NCBI GenBank assembly: GCA_026874595.1
Contig: CM049310.1
Location: 43,899,558 to 43,963,557, forward strand
DNA from: Sipunculus nudus
Taxonomy: Eukaryota > Annelida > Sipuncula > Golfingiida > Sipunculidae
Reading direction: 5' to 3'
Length of the DNA stretch: 64,000 bases
Shown here piece after piece: positions 1-12,912 of the stretch. Under the pieces are notes generated by a model. The model had not been told where the DNA came from. It did not search any database and saw only the letters and a list, made by a program, of their open reading frames with translations. The stretch's first letter is position 1. Each line of letters begins with the position of its first letter. The translations under genes and the position numbers were made by a program.

Positions 1-697
1 TTTTTGTGTTAACAGTTGAAATGCTAACAAAAACATGCTATGAAAATTAAATTCACAGTACTTACAGGAAAAAAACGTGCCATGGTCAAAGTTGGGCAAA
101 ATTTAAGGTACCAATTTTTTATTTTTATTAATATTTTAAAAAATTTAAAAGATTTTCATCTAATTTTGGGTATACAATTTAATTTTGATTAATTAAAGTT
201 ATATTACTGGAAAAAAGGTCCATAGCATTAACATTTTTTGTGTTAAGTGATCAAATATCTTTTCTGATTTTTTACAAAATGCATTATGTTTGGGCCCATA
301 ACTTTTTTAAATTAAATAATACAGACATAATTTCTGGCATGTACATAGGAACTATATAGAGGAATATTTATGGTAAATATGAGGTAAAACAGATGAGTGG
401 TTTTGATATTAGGCAGTCCTGAAGTGTGAAAATAGGTTTTTAATAAAAATTGAGGTTTTTCCTTAATTTCTCAAAGGAACGAAGTTGCAAACACCCAGTT
501 TTCGGCTTGGTAGGAGATCTTGGGGACATCTAACATTATGCCGAATTTTGGATTCCTAGGTCTTACGGTTTCAAAACGTGCCACATCTACGGACGGACGG
601 ACGGACGGACGGACGGACGGACGGACGGACGGACGGATGGACGACGGACAATGGACCACGACTATAGCTCAGATGACTTATAGTCAGCTGAGCTAAA
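1..697 (-). mobile_element. TAGCTCAG-hairpin element, copy 1 (cut by window edge)
   Basis: Reversed copy. Its 5' hairpin (TAGCTCAG...CTGAGCTA) is at 665-695, preceded by a (CCGT)n run at 589-650 on the minus strand. The body (GTGCCATGGTCAAAGTTGG, GGGCCCATAACTTT) recurs at 13.8-14.45 kb and 47.7-48.5 kb. Confidence 0.65.
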
Positions 698-786
698 AAT
701 ATTGGAAATACCAGTATAGGGAGTTGGTGGAAGACCAAATGTAAAATATTTTGTTTTTATGTCATGTTTTTTACTACTTATCAGCT

Positions 787-792
787 TTTAAT
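787..792 (-). promoter_or_regulatory. possible FIRRM polyadenylation signal (ATTAAA)
   Basis: Minus-strand ATTAAA about 155 nt beyond the FIRRM stop codon, a common variant hexamer. No cleavage site can be seen, and the motif is frequent by chance in AT-rich DNA. Confidence 0.25.
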
Positions 793-945
793 GTAGAAAA
801 CATGTAGGTGTTCACCTTTGCCAATGGATTGGTACAAAATGAAAAATGCCTTTCTGTGCATGTGTTTGCCTGTCATTATGACCCCTGAACATAAATGTTT
901 ACTTTTTAAGTTACTGATGTGTTCTCATGATTGATCAATAAAACA

Positions 946-1107
946 CTAGGAACATCTAGTCACCTGATCAGAATCTGATTCTGAGATGAATTCCGGGGCT
1001 TCTGGGTATAGCTCCTTCAGTTTCTTATCTATGTAACATTCCCATTGTCTTTTATCATTGGTTAACTGTGAAATTGTATCTCCAGTCTCTGGTGCTGGAC
1101 CTGTAAC
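946..1107 (-). CDS. FIRRM: FIRRM last exon (probable), stop TAG
   Basis: Acceptor TTTTTCTACAG, phase 0, 53 codons then TAG. Encodes VTGPAPETGDTISQL through KRQWECYIDKKLKELYP; the GPAP and following Lys-rich helix recall the human C-terminus (KGPAPAWL, RMDKLKRYI). It is shorter than the human tail, so an additional exon in 1108-2498 may have been missed. Confidence 0.65.
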   Translation of the reverse strand, partial: VTGPAPETGDTISQLTNDKRQWECYIDKKLKELYPEAPEFISESDSDQVTRCS

Positions 1108-4100
1108 CTGTAGAAAAAGCAAGAAAAACTGTTGATCTGACCATGAGTAACGCATGACCCTTATCGCATATTCATTTGATAGATATTCATGTGTATATCC
1201 CTTGCAGTTCATTAATTGGGTAAATTTGACTGCCAAAATGTACACTGTACAGTCAATGAGCTCATATGTGCCATATTTGCATTTCTTATGTGGAACTCTC
1301 CTAAATTCTAACTTCTGAAGTGCCCAGTCTGAGACAAGGTACAAATATCATAACGGCTAAATTTATTAGGACGAGATATTAAAACTAAATTGAATGTATG
1401 GTAGTTCCATTGGACTAAGACCTAAATAAGATTATAGTCCCTTCCACTACCCCTGTAGTTTTTTTATTCAATTATTTGCAGGAAAGACAAATTTGACAAA
1501 CAAAACTTGCAGAAAGAAGGAAACTACATACTGTTTGGTACCATACCTGCTTATGCTATAAATATAACCCATTTTTTACCGCCTGATAGACATGTCTCCA
1601 ATATATCCATGGTACATGGCATCCAAGTGACCATTGTTTATCCTTCAGGGATATGACGTAATGTGTGACATAACAGTGAAATGAACGCATGAGGAGAACA
1701 CAAGCCTCACTGTAAACCAGTGTTGCAGTAGAGTCCACCAGATTTGAGTCTGATTGAAAGTCAGAGTCCTTCAGGTCCGAGTCCAAGTCCACCTCCTTAG
1801 TCTGATTCACCTGAAACCCGAGTCCAATACAAATCTCCTTTTTAAAAGAAGTTTAATTTGAAATTTGAGATTATCCAGATTCTGATCTAAAACTGAATAT
1901 ATAGTAATTTGCAGGCATAAACTTTTGTTGGTAATTCGTGCTTGTATATCAGTCTTTATAGTATGTGAAAGAATGTTTTCCTACTGGACACGATAGGAAC
2001 CAAGCGTGATTTTTCGAGTTCTAAAATCAGAGTCCAAATACAAGTCAAGAGTCCAGGACCCTCCAGTCGAAGTCTCTACAAATGTGGAATCAGGTCTCAG
2101 TCCTACTTCACTGCTGTAAACAAAGGCCAATAGCTCTTGATCACTGGTCCTATGATGTTACATCTATTATGGCATCATCACTGTTCCCTGCCATGTCCAT
2201 ATCATGGGTTAGTGGTAAGATGTTACTCCAGAATACAATAATTTATCATAGAATGGTTTCATATTGTTCTCGGGAAAATGACATTTATATCCAAAATAGC
2301 TAATTATGCATTTTCCTCTTCCTGCCTTAAAGGCAAAAAGTTGTGGTATTCTTTGACTTGTAAAAAAATATCACCAAAAAACAGCTGGGCCAGTGTGGTG
2401 AAACCAACTAGGAATTAACCTCCCAGTTTCTGTAGAGATGTCATTATTTTGTCCTGTAGGGTCTGGCAGCTTCTGAACCTGAGACCTTCAGCTCTTACCT
2501 TATTTAAAAAGTTGACCACTGTGTCCTGTGAATCAGGGATTTGCTGCAGGATCTCTGGAACCACTGTCTCATGGGGTGTCTCTTCAGCAAAGCTACAGAA
2601 CCCCTCCAGTGCCCTCTGGTGGACTAGTGGGTTATCATCAGTCATAAGGGATGAAAATGCCTTGGAGATGATCTGCAAGCACTGTGACTGCTGTCAACAA
2701 TTAAAAAATAAATTTGCAAAATTATTTATATCTATTACTAAAGGAAATTGAAAAAAATATATATATAATAATGGTATATTAATTGTATTAAAAATAATTA
2801 TATATGAATAAATTAATATTATAAAATAATATATATTTTTCAATATGCATTGATAATACTCCTGCTGCATATATTCTTGATACACTTTTAATGTTGTGAT
2901 TAAATTGCTTTCACAAAATTGCTTTTGTGAAAGGCAAGTGATGTTGTACAGGGAAGATTTCATTTTATATATTAATTTATGGAAACATCAGCTTACCTCA
3001 TTAGAAGGTGGAAGAGATTTCATTGCCAGGGCTTTGAGGAAACTGCACAGGGCCAGCTTGAGGTAGAAAGGCCTCACAGCCTTCATGCTAGACATGCCAA
3101 CATCCAAGACCTGTCAATCAAATTTCACATATGCTGCATCATACATCCGTATGTAAATATAATCCTTCCAGATGTCATACCCTGTCTTAAAGTGAACAAT
3201 ACACTCAGATTAACATGTCAAATTCTACATATCATCTACACTTTGACTGCAGCATCACACAGCAAACTGACAGTAGAATGTTCTGAATGTATCACAAAAA
3301 CTTAACATAATCATTGAAAACCCATCCAATATATATATAATTTTGAAAGACAGCAATATTTGGTCAAAATTAGCAATGAACCTCACTTTTTATCACAAAT
3401 ATCTCAGCCTGCTAAACTGAACAGAGGTCAATTGTCCTTAAACAACCCCCCTGTTAGCCTGATTTAATTGGACTCAATATTATTAGGCCCTACCATATAT
3501 TGAGTCTGATAGCTTGCAATGAGAGTTTCTACAATATAAGCCATGGTAGATGCAACAGGCCTGATGCATCTTCTTTGTTTGCCTGTTTAAACTTTTTTTA
3601 CACCAATAATTATGTGTTTCATGGTTTTGATTAGCAACTAAAATTAAACTTGGATTATAATTTTTAAACATTTACTGAATTTTATACCAGAGGCATATCA
3701 GCAAGTTTAGAAGGGAGAGAGAAGAACAGTTGTATGGGCGCACTTGAATACCTCACTGGGAGCCTCGCTGACTCAAAGGACTGAGAGCGAGAATTTTGTT
3801 ACATTTTGTATAAATTGGCCCACTTTAAAGAGTGATGTGCTGGCACTGGGTTACAGTAACAACTGTGACACTTGCTACAAGGGCATTGGTTGGTGTGTAG
3901 TCTAAGGATTATATTGTAGAAACTCTTACTGCATGACTATCTGACTCAATATATGAATTTGGAGTCCGATTAAATCAGGCCCTTGCATATAGCTGACTTG
4001 CTATGGTTTGCTCTGGTTTTCCTGTCTCGCCACAACCTAAGCGCCATATTGACCCTCTGGCATTACGACCAGGTTAATAGCGCCAGAGTGTCATGACATC

Positions 4101-7100
4101 TACGTCTGAGGATCGCATTATAAGGCCTTATGAAGATGCAAATATTTTCGTCATTTCTGACAACGCTTCATGGGCTACAGGTACACTGTCAATCAACATA
4201 AACCAGACCATTCGATAGCATTTTTTGTGTCCTTTCTAATAATACCAAATATGAGTGACAAAAGTTCCTGTTTAACCCAGCACATTGGTAAACCCCTCAG
4301 CATGTTTGTTAAATTTATCACTGCATGAACACAAGCATGGCTTGCACAGGTTACAGGATGCAGGCAACACAGGAAATGACCTGTGTCCATGGAGACGGTG
4401 TTTCAGTTTGGTTTGCGAGCTCATTTATATACTATTGTTTATTCACCATTCCAAGCATAATATTGAGATTATGGGCCCTTTTCCACAATATGAAAGCTAC
4501 CAGATGCAAGACACTGCGGTACATTCCTCCTTATTACTAGTATCACGACTTAAGTAGGCTTACCAGCCCAATTATCCTATTGCCTACTGAGTCGGGTTGT
4601 CACAGCTAGCCATAACCATACACTTGCCTTGAGAACCTGCTTGTTGTTTAAATGCTGCACCAGCATCCCTGACAGGAATAACAGAGCAGGCAGGACAGCC
4701 TCCATCACCAGACCTCCAGTCTGGCTACCCTCAGGTATAGTGCTGAAATAATCTACCAGAAGGCAGCACTTGTCAGTCAGGAGCTGTTGCTGCTGGGTAG
4801 ACAAATGTCTGTTGAGTGAATTATTGTCCTTCAGTATGTTGTGAAGACAATTCAGTGATGACACCTGGAGAAAAACAAAGGTTAAGATCATTTAAGAGAG
4901 ACTCTTGCACAAGCACTGAAAGACAAACAGCACTGAAAGCATAATGTCCATCTAATTTTTCATATAGTAACAGTAATAACAAGAGCACTGCAAATGTGAA
5001 TAATACGCCAGTCTTATGTCTTGTGACATCTGACCTTATTATATATGTGTGAATTTTGCTGAGAATTAAATTCAGGTGAGAAACTGTAAAGATAAATATT
5101 TCTGTTGTGTTTTGTCAAAATCCATTGTATTCCTGATATGTTACTGTGGCAAAACCACAAAGTAGCCTAGAGACCCGTGACCTTATTAAATATGTGTGGA
5201 GAGTTTGGTGTAAATCTATTGAAGGGACACTTAAAGTTAATGGCTGGTGGGTATACCATGTCCCGTATAGACAGCCATATAAAAACATTTTATGTTCTCG
5301 TAAAACTTTAAAATAGGCACCCTTGGAGATAACAGGCATCATTGATTGATAATTAACATTTTTATCATATTAAAAACATACAGAAAAACATAAAATTGGG
5401 AAAATACTATCATCTCTGAAAAATACATGGATGCTGCTACACATATGAAGCAAGGATTGGTCTGCACATAAATAGCTTCCAGTTTCATAAAAAACAACAA
5501 GTCAACACAGATATCTGCACTTGGCCTGGATTACTTTTTTCACTTGAAGTCAACACAGATTTCAAATGCTAAGAACTGCAGCAAAATAGTGTTTACACCC
5601 TGCATATGATAATTATCTGCCCATGGCCTGGATTACTTTTTTCACTTGAAGTGTTAATGTGAATAATATGGTCAAGAATATACATTATTTCTTTGTCTTT
5701 TTACTAATGTCATTACTTAAATTTGACATTTTTAAAATTGACCAATAATAGGCGGTAACTACTAAAAATAAGTGACAGTTTTTTCAAATATACCACTTCA
5801 ATTATTTTTTTAGCTTAAATTTAAGGAAAAAAAACACTGGTAAAATGTTTGGTATTAGTTACATACCAGACACTGGAGGTCAGCTCCTGATGGTTTTGAA
5901 TTATTAAGCCAGTTATGGATGACTCTGGTACATTTGGTGAAGAGAGCTTCAATCAGTTTCTGAGCCGTGGATGGCACCATGGCAGACACAGGAATCACGC
6001 TGTACAGCTCTAGCTCTGACTCTGGGGAAAATGTCTTTAAAAATTCCTCCTGCAAGATAAAGATAAGTAAAAACTAAATATATAAACTAACAATATCCCA
6101 CAATTAGACAAACAGTGAGGCAGTTTCAATTCAATACAGTGCTAAAAGTGCTGGCAATTATAGGAATTTTATACTGATTATTTGATGGCATTCAATCCAG
6201 CCACAGTTGAGCATTCATAGGGGTATCAAATTGCCTTTATGAAACAAGGACCATTTTATGCTCAGCAGATATTATAATCCCCATGAAATAGCCCAATAGA
6301 TTTTCATATTCTTTACATAGCAAGATACAGGTTAAGAGTACTGCATAGTGCAAAGAATTATTTTAAGAGCTTGTCCTAAGCCATAATATAAGCTGTTATA
6401 GTATTGTTGTGATACTGTCACGTCAAAGACCAACATGTAAATTCTGGAAGACTTTTTATGGTTAAATTTATCTATTCACTTTGAACATAACAACCAACTA
6501 GACAACTGTTACCTGATGTTCTGGAGCAAGGAACCTGAAAAGTCTCCTGAATAGCATGACCAAGTGGCAGCACTGCACACTAGGGTTGAGTCCACCCTGC
6601 TTAAGGAGTTGAGTGACAAAACGACAGTGTTCTCTACACAGGTTTGCTGTACCATATCTGTGTATACAGAAAACAGCTGAAACATTTAGTATAATGACCA
6701 CTTGTCATTTAACCTTCACAGTGGTAATTAATTACTAATTTCTACTTTAACACTGAAAATATTTCAATCATAAAATGAACAGCAAATAAGGCTTCTTCCT
6801 TTTTCACACATTTCCTAAACCTGTTCATAGTGTTTCCCCAACTTAACAGTTCATGTATTCTTAGCTTGTGTAAGTGTAATACATAAGTATGTTCTTTGCA
6901 TGTGTTAATCATAAATGCAAACTGCATATGGGTATCATTCATGATTGTGCAAGTTTGCATTGGTACTAGCTGAAGAGGGTCTAGTTCAATATCTATTAAT
7001 GAGGTGCCAGACTTTCAAACTGTAGGGATTTCTCCTACAGATAAAATTAAACAACACACTTATTTAGTTTTAAATTTCCATAATAGCTGAAAGGTGTGTC

Positions 7101-10100
7101 CTAATATAGAATGATTATTACTTATATGCCAAAACATGATTATACTGCTAATCCATGGGGTATATGTTGTACTAAAGATAAGGATAGTTGTAGGCTACTC
7201 AACTTTGCTTTTGCTTAACTTCATCCATTTCCTTATATGCGGACACCCTGGCTACTAACTGACTTGCCTAGCCGCTACTCATTGGGGTCTACACCCTAGG
7301 CTGGCTACCTGAACAAATGACTCTTGACCCCTAGGGCCGTCTACTTACAGGCATTAATGGGTAAGTCCAGTTATAGTGTAGAAGGGTTGTATCTGTCAAA
7401 GGTTAATGGAATATCCTACAAGATATCAGTATCTCGCAATACCAGCTTTTTTATGGTATAAGGCTGAAAATGCTGTCTAAATCTTCTCATTAAATACTCA
7501 CCGGCCTACAAAGCTCCACACATCAATGGCAAGAAGGGCTGTGTGAGTACTGGCTCCCAGTACATGTTCAAGTAGTGTAGTTTCCTGGAAAGAACATGAC
7601 ATTCAGATGAGTCTCTCATCACAAAAAGATTATGGCATCAGCAAAAAGAATAAACAAGAGCGCCGCAAACGTGCATAATACACCCGTCGTGAATCTGGTG
7701 ACCTCATTAAATATGTGTGAATTTTGATGAGAAGGTAATTCAGGTGAGAAACTCTATTAGTAAATATGTAAAATGAGTTTCATGGAAATCCATAGTTTTT
7801 TTTGGTAAGTCACCAAAGTGCCTCCAAAGTGCAGTGACCTCTGCAGATGAGATATTTTACTGATTAACATATCTGATGAGTTTTATCAAAATCCTTCATA
7901 TTCTTCCTAAGTTTTTGGAGTGACACCACAACGTAGCCTAGTGACCTGTTACCTTATTAAATATGGGTGGATGTTGCCCATAATCAAACTTGGGCCAGAT
8001 AATCTGTAGGTAAGTAGTTAAGGTGAGTGTAATGAAAATTAATCAAAGCCCCGGTAAGTTGTTGCGGGACACTTAAAGTTGACGGACAGATGGATGTTAA
8101 GATGGAAGGTCCAACTGTTGGTATACCATAATACACCCATCTTATGGGCCTATGAAAATTGTAATAGAATGTCTTACCAACTCTTTCAACTGTGTCTTCT
8201 TCAAGCAGCCAACAAATGCACTTAAATGGGTACACACATACTCGTGGAAACTGATGTTCCTAAAAAAAATAACAAGTTTTCAAATATATACATTAAGATG
8301 TTATATTAATTACTAGGTGTAGCAAATATGATAGAAAATAAATATTTATAAAAGTAGAATCCTGTTGCAAAAAACTTTGTAGTAAAATTTAAGCAGATTT
8401 TTATTAAGACAGATAATTTGGTTACCTTTGTGGTTTACCTTTACACATCACTCCTGGGTGCTGGACAGGCAATGAAAATTCTATATAACCTGCAAGTACA
8501 CAATCAGTTTCTATTGAGAGTTATTTCTAAATTACAAATTTCATCAGAGGGATAAGATTTTAAAATGGATTTGTAATGACACCAGGGCCATTATATTGAC
8601 AAGTTATGTGAATATTAAACTCATTTACACTGTGTGTATTCTAGTTAATGAAGGGGTTAGTTTATAAATACAATTTCATGGGGGGACAAAGGAATGTTTT
8701 TAGGAACATTTCCCCAAGAATTAATGTTTATTTCTGACTGAACCTCAAATGGTGCTAGTAAGCAACTGGGGTATGACTTTAAATAATAAATGAAATAGTG
8801 GTAAGGTCTCCTCTTGCTGTATTCAATGCTATAAAATAGCAAAAAGTTCTTTGTCCCCTCATGAGGGGACAAAGGAATGTTTTTAAAAATGCTATGAAAT
8901 AAATAATACACATATATCAATGCTGAAAATTATGTCACTCACAGTGTTGTAGCATAAGGAATAGGGCCTGTAATACTGGTAGGCGGGGTTCATCTTCTGG
9001 GTACAGCTTTGGTGAAACCCATCTTTCCTGGACATCATCTACAAGCATACAAACTATATCAGTGTAGGAGGAGGCCATCTGTTTAAATTTCAGGTAATAG
9101 TGTCACATTTGTTGCAAATAATGAAATATAAAAAAACATGACAATTACACATGCATTTACAGTAATTACCTCAAAATATCAAAAATTTTAAAAGGTGTCT
9201 CTCCTATAAAAGACTGACATGTTATGTCAACTGTGAAAAATAAATTTCTGAAAAAAATTTAAATATTAGGCTCAGTAAGTTGTATATGCAAATATCAACA
9301 GGCATGCAACTGGCATTACAAGCAGTGGGCATGTGTGTGGTTAATTTGAAATTACTGTGGCAAGTACTAATGCCTAGTTTGGCTGGACAGGAGCTACTAA
9401 AACCATTACATGAATATGAAAAACATACAGATTTCATGTATCATTAAGCGATACCATATTAATACCAGTAATGTTATTGACATTGACTTACCTGTGCAAG
9501 CAGGTAGGACACCCAGGACTGTGAGCAGGAGGGAAGATTGTACAAAAGCTGGGATGTCATTATTTTTCTCTGGAAGGAACAGATATATTTTCTTATATTA
9601 TATAATGAATCAATATGGATAATATCCTGAAACATGAAATGCAAACAGCAGTAAAGTAGACAAAAAAATGAAACTTTAAATTACATTAAATGAAAGCTTA
9701 AAGTGTAGGTTGAGATGATATTTTCTTATTTATCACACTTAAATATTTATTCTCTGTTTCAATTTAATTTACACTATCAACTGACTGTAATCACATGGAT
9801 CAGTTGTTTGCACTTAAATGGTGACTGATTAAATAAGTTATTTTAGAACATGAAACAGTGGTGTTAAACCCAACTTCGCACACTATATTCTTGAACTTAC
9901 AGTATAGTGAAAAGTGATGCAATTTTTACCTGTATTGGCAGAAGTGAGAATGCTGATAAAACTGTGATGAGTTACTAAACCTGCCACCAGAGGGTGCACT
10001 CCTGTCACGACATGTCTTGTCACCTCCTGTATATAGCTTGAGTTATATTCGGCAGATTCTAGGCATGGAGGTGTGTGTCTGAAAAAAGTCACTATATAAA

Positions 10101-12859
10101 TACACATCGAACAGAGATGTTCCTGATAAAATAAATAATATGTGGTGTCCCAAAGGTTTGCCAGTTAAGAAGGTATATGCCAACAAAATAATTAAAAAGC
10201 AATGATGATGTTGAAAAAATAATAAACATAACTTCAGGAGCCTTGATCCATACAAAGTAGTTATGTAATAATGATCTTGCACCTTCAGACTGAAAACAGC
10301 TGAAGAAACAATAACATACTGCTGATAACAGTACACATAATCCAACATCAGCATAACTTGAAAAAAAATAAACATATAGTAATAATTTGATCTATCCTTA
10401 AATACTAAAGAAGATAATAAAATTTTTTAGCCGGTCAAGTAGAGCAGGTCTGCCTGATATAACAATAAATCTAATGTCAACCTGAGGTATGCTCAATAAA
10501 ATAATGATAACTTAAATATATCAAAGATCAAAGGCCTACTGGCAAACCTAAGTGTCCTTTGTACAACAGCAGTACCTTAGAGGCCAATATTATGAAAATA
10601 TCTAAGAGCAAGATTCAGGCATTCTACATGAGCTTGGTGGCCCCTGTATAAGAGAATAGAGGCCATACCTCTGTAGTACACAGATGAGTGAGTAGATGTC
10701 TCTGACACACAGATCCAGGTTCTCCACCAATTCCCTGACCAATGTTACCAGGACCTTCATCTGAAAACCCAGGATCTTCACTCCCCTGGTGAAACCTTTG
10801 TTTTCTGATGCTGGTGGGCCCTGAAAATGAAGTGGTTAAAAATTTCAAGAAATTCTTAACACATTTTTTTACATACTGTGATTGACAGAGTGAAGATGAC
10901 TTCTTGTCTTTGTGTCCACTCCTGCATCTTTTTATTAATATTTCTAAGGTTACATTAATTCATGAAAAAGAAAACCCTACAGTTTGAAGAGTAATTAATC
11001 CTCTTGAAATAAACATTTTGTTAAGTTTTATCTTCCCTGATTAGCTTTTACCTGGTACAACAGCTGCAAAACCAATCATTCAGTAAACCAGCCAGAGGGT
11101 TACTTAACAAATTGAACCAATGTACACCATTGTTTCCTGCAGAACAAAGACATGACAAACTATTAAAGATAAATTATTGAACACTATAAACACAACCTTG
11201 CAGGATCAGCAACCCTGGCCTTTTGATTTGACCATTACAAAGGAAAACTCAAGGATAAAATTACTCCACTGGATACAAATGTCACCAAAAAATAATAATT
11301 CACCATAATCAGTCTCTGTGTTTTAGCTCTATTGTGCCCACTGTTCCAAAACAAGGGACCCATGGGTCACGGCGCTCAGCTGATCATGATTGGACTATAA
11401 ATGTATCACCATTTTTATACTATATTGAGTAGAAAAAGCTTATGAATATCATGGTCATGTTGGGCTTTTATAAAGGAACATAATGTAATATGTGAGTAAA
11501 TGATATATGAAATAATCTGACTGATGGATTAATATGGAGTAAAATATAGTGGTTTATTTTTTATTTATTTGGGAGGGGTCGAAAAAACAATTTATTTGAG
11601 CAAATATGAAAGCAATGACAGTATCCTAAGCAGTGGTATAATGATGATAAGGCTATTTGTTGAAGGATCTATAGTGTATGGAAAACTGCAAGATTTCAAT
11701 TTGACAGATACAAGGTTATGATTAACTATGTTGATGAGGGGATTTATGAATTTGTGACTGTATAACATGATATCTTGACAAGATCGGTCTTGAAAAAGTA
11801 TATTATTTTGATGACCCTCACGTCTACATATTACACAATATTGACATAATTTCTGGCATGTACATAGGTCCCTATGGACAAATGGTCAACAGTACTGAAC
11901 CACCTAGAAGGTTAAAATATTAAAAATATGATGAAATGTAGATAAAGTTTGAGAGGAAGAGGTAATTTGGGCCATGGTTGGTTTATATGATTGAAGAAAA
12001 TGTTGCAAATAATATTTGAGATCTGACCATGCCTTTCCATTGGTTACATTTTTGATAAGCTGTTGACAGTTCAACAGTTTACACATTTGTCTGATGAGAT
12101 CCAATTTATTTGGTAAATCTTTTTTATCGATTTTATGATATGTATACAGTTACCATAACCTTGCATATACATACAGGATATGAAATTTAATTCAACAGTG
12201 CTTATAAAAAATAAAGTTTAGGCCAAAAAAAATTAAAGGTATGGTTCTCAGGCACCGCCCGCATCAATTTTAAACCCCCGCGTCAAAACTTTTTATTTTG
12301 ATTTTCAATAAAAATTTTCCAATTTTGAGCTGCTGACGCTCCGAAATTTCTTTCAAGAAGATAAAACCATACAATTTCCTTTGTTTTGTAGTGCTTTTAC
12401 TTATTTAGCAAAATAAAACTGTTATTTTCATGATTTTCCCTTATCATTTGACATTTTTATCGAAACATACCAAAAAATTTAAAATAAAAAAAGCGCCCGC
12501 CCGCATTGATTTCTGAAAAAAAAGTGCCTGAGAACCATACCTTTTTTTTATTTTGGCCTTATTCATGAACATTAAATATTTAAAACAGGCAGAAAGATGG
12601 AGAAACAAAGCAAATCATTTTTTTCCCCATTCTACTGAGCCAATAAAAAATTAACAATATTTGCATTTATTCCTTTTTTTCATTACATAATTTTTATCAA
12701 GTTTACAAATGTTACTATAAATTTACAGTATAACATACATGTGATTGTGAATATTTCAGTTGATTCACATTTCTAAATTGCATCAACATTTATAGCTAAT
12801 GTATCTAGTTTATAGTACCTGTCAACAGAATGGGATGGAGGGAGGAAGGGAGGCATTAA

Positions 12860-12912
<53 letters not shown>

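Noticed and set aside
471-659. Frame with RPSVRPSV repeats as a small protein
   Set aside because: It is the (CCGT)n tract of a mobile element; the same pattern appears wherever that element occurs.
1108-1344. Upstream extension of the last FIRRM exon as coding
   Set aside because: Open by chance but without resemblance to the family, and a good acceptor (TTTTTCTACAG) marks the exon edge at 1107.
9492-9569. Longer-looking reading of FIRRM exon 13 as MTSQLLYNLPSCSQ
   Set aside because: That frame leaves the neighbours out of phase; the DIPAFVQSSLLL frame fits phases and the human alignment.
10263-10360. Candidate FIRRM exon (minus strand, TTATGCTGATG...TCTGAAG between AG and GT)
   Set aside because: No frame joins exon 11 to exon 12 through it, while the direct junction aligns continuously with the human protein.
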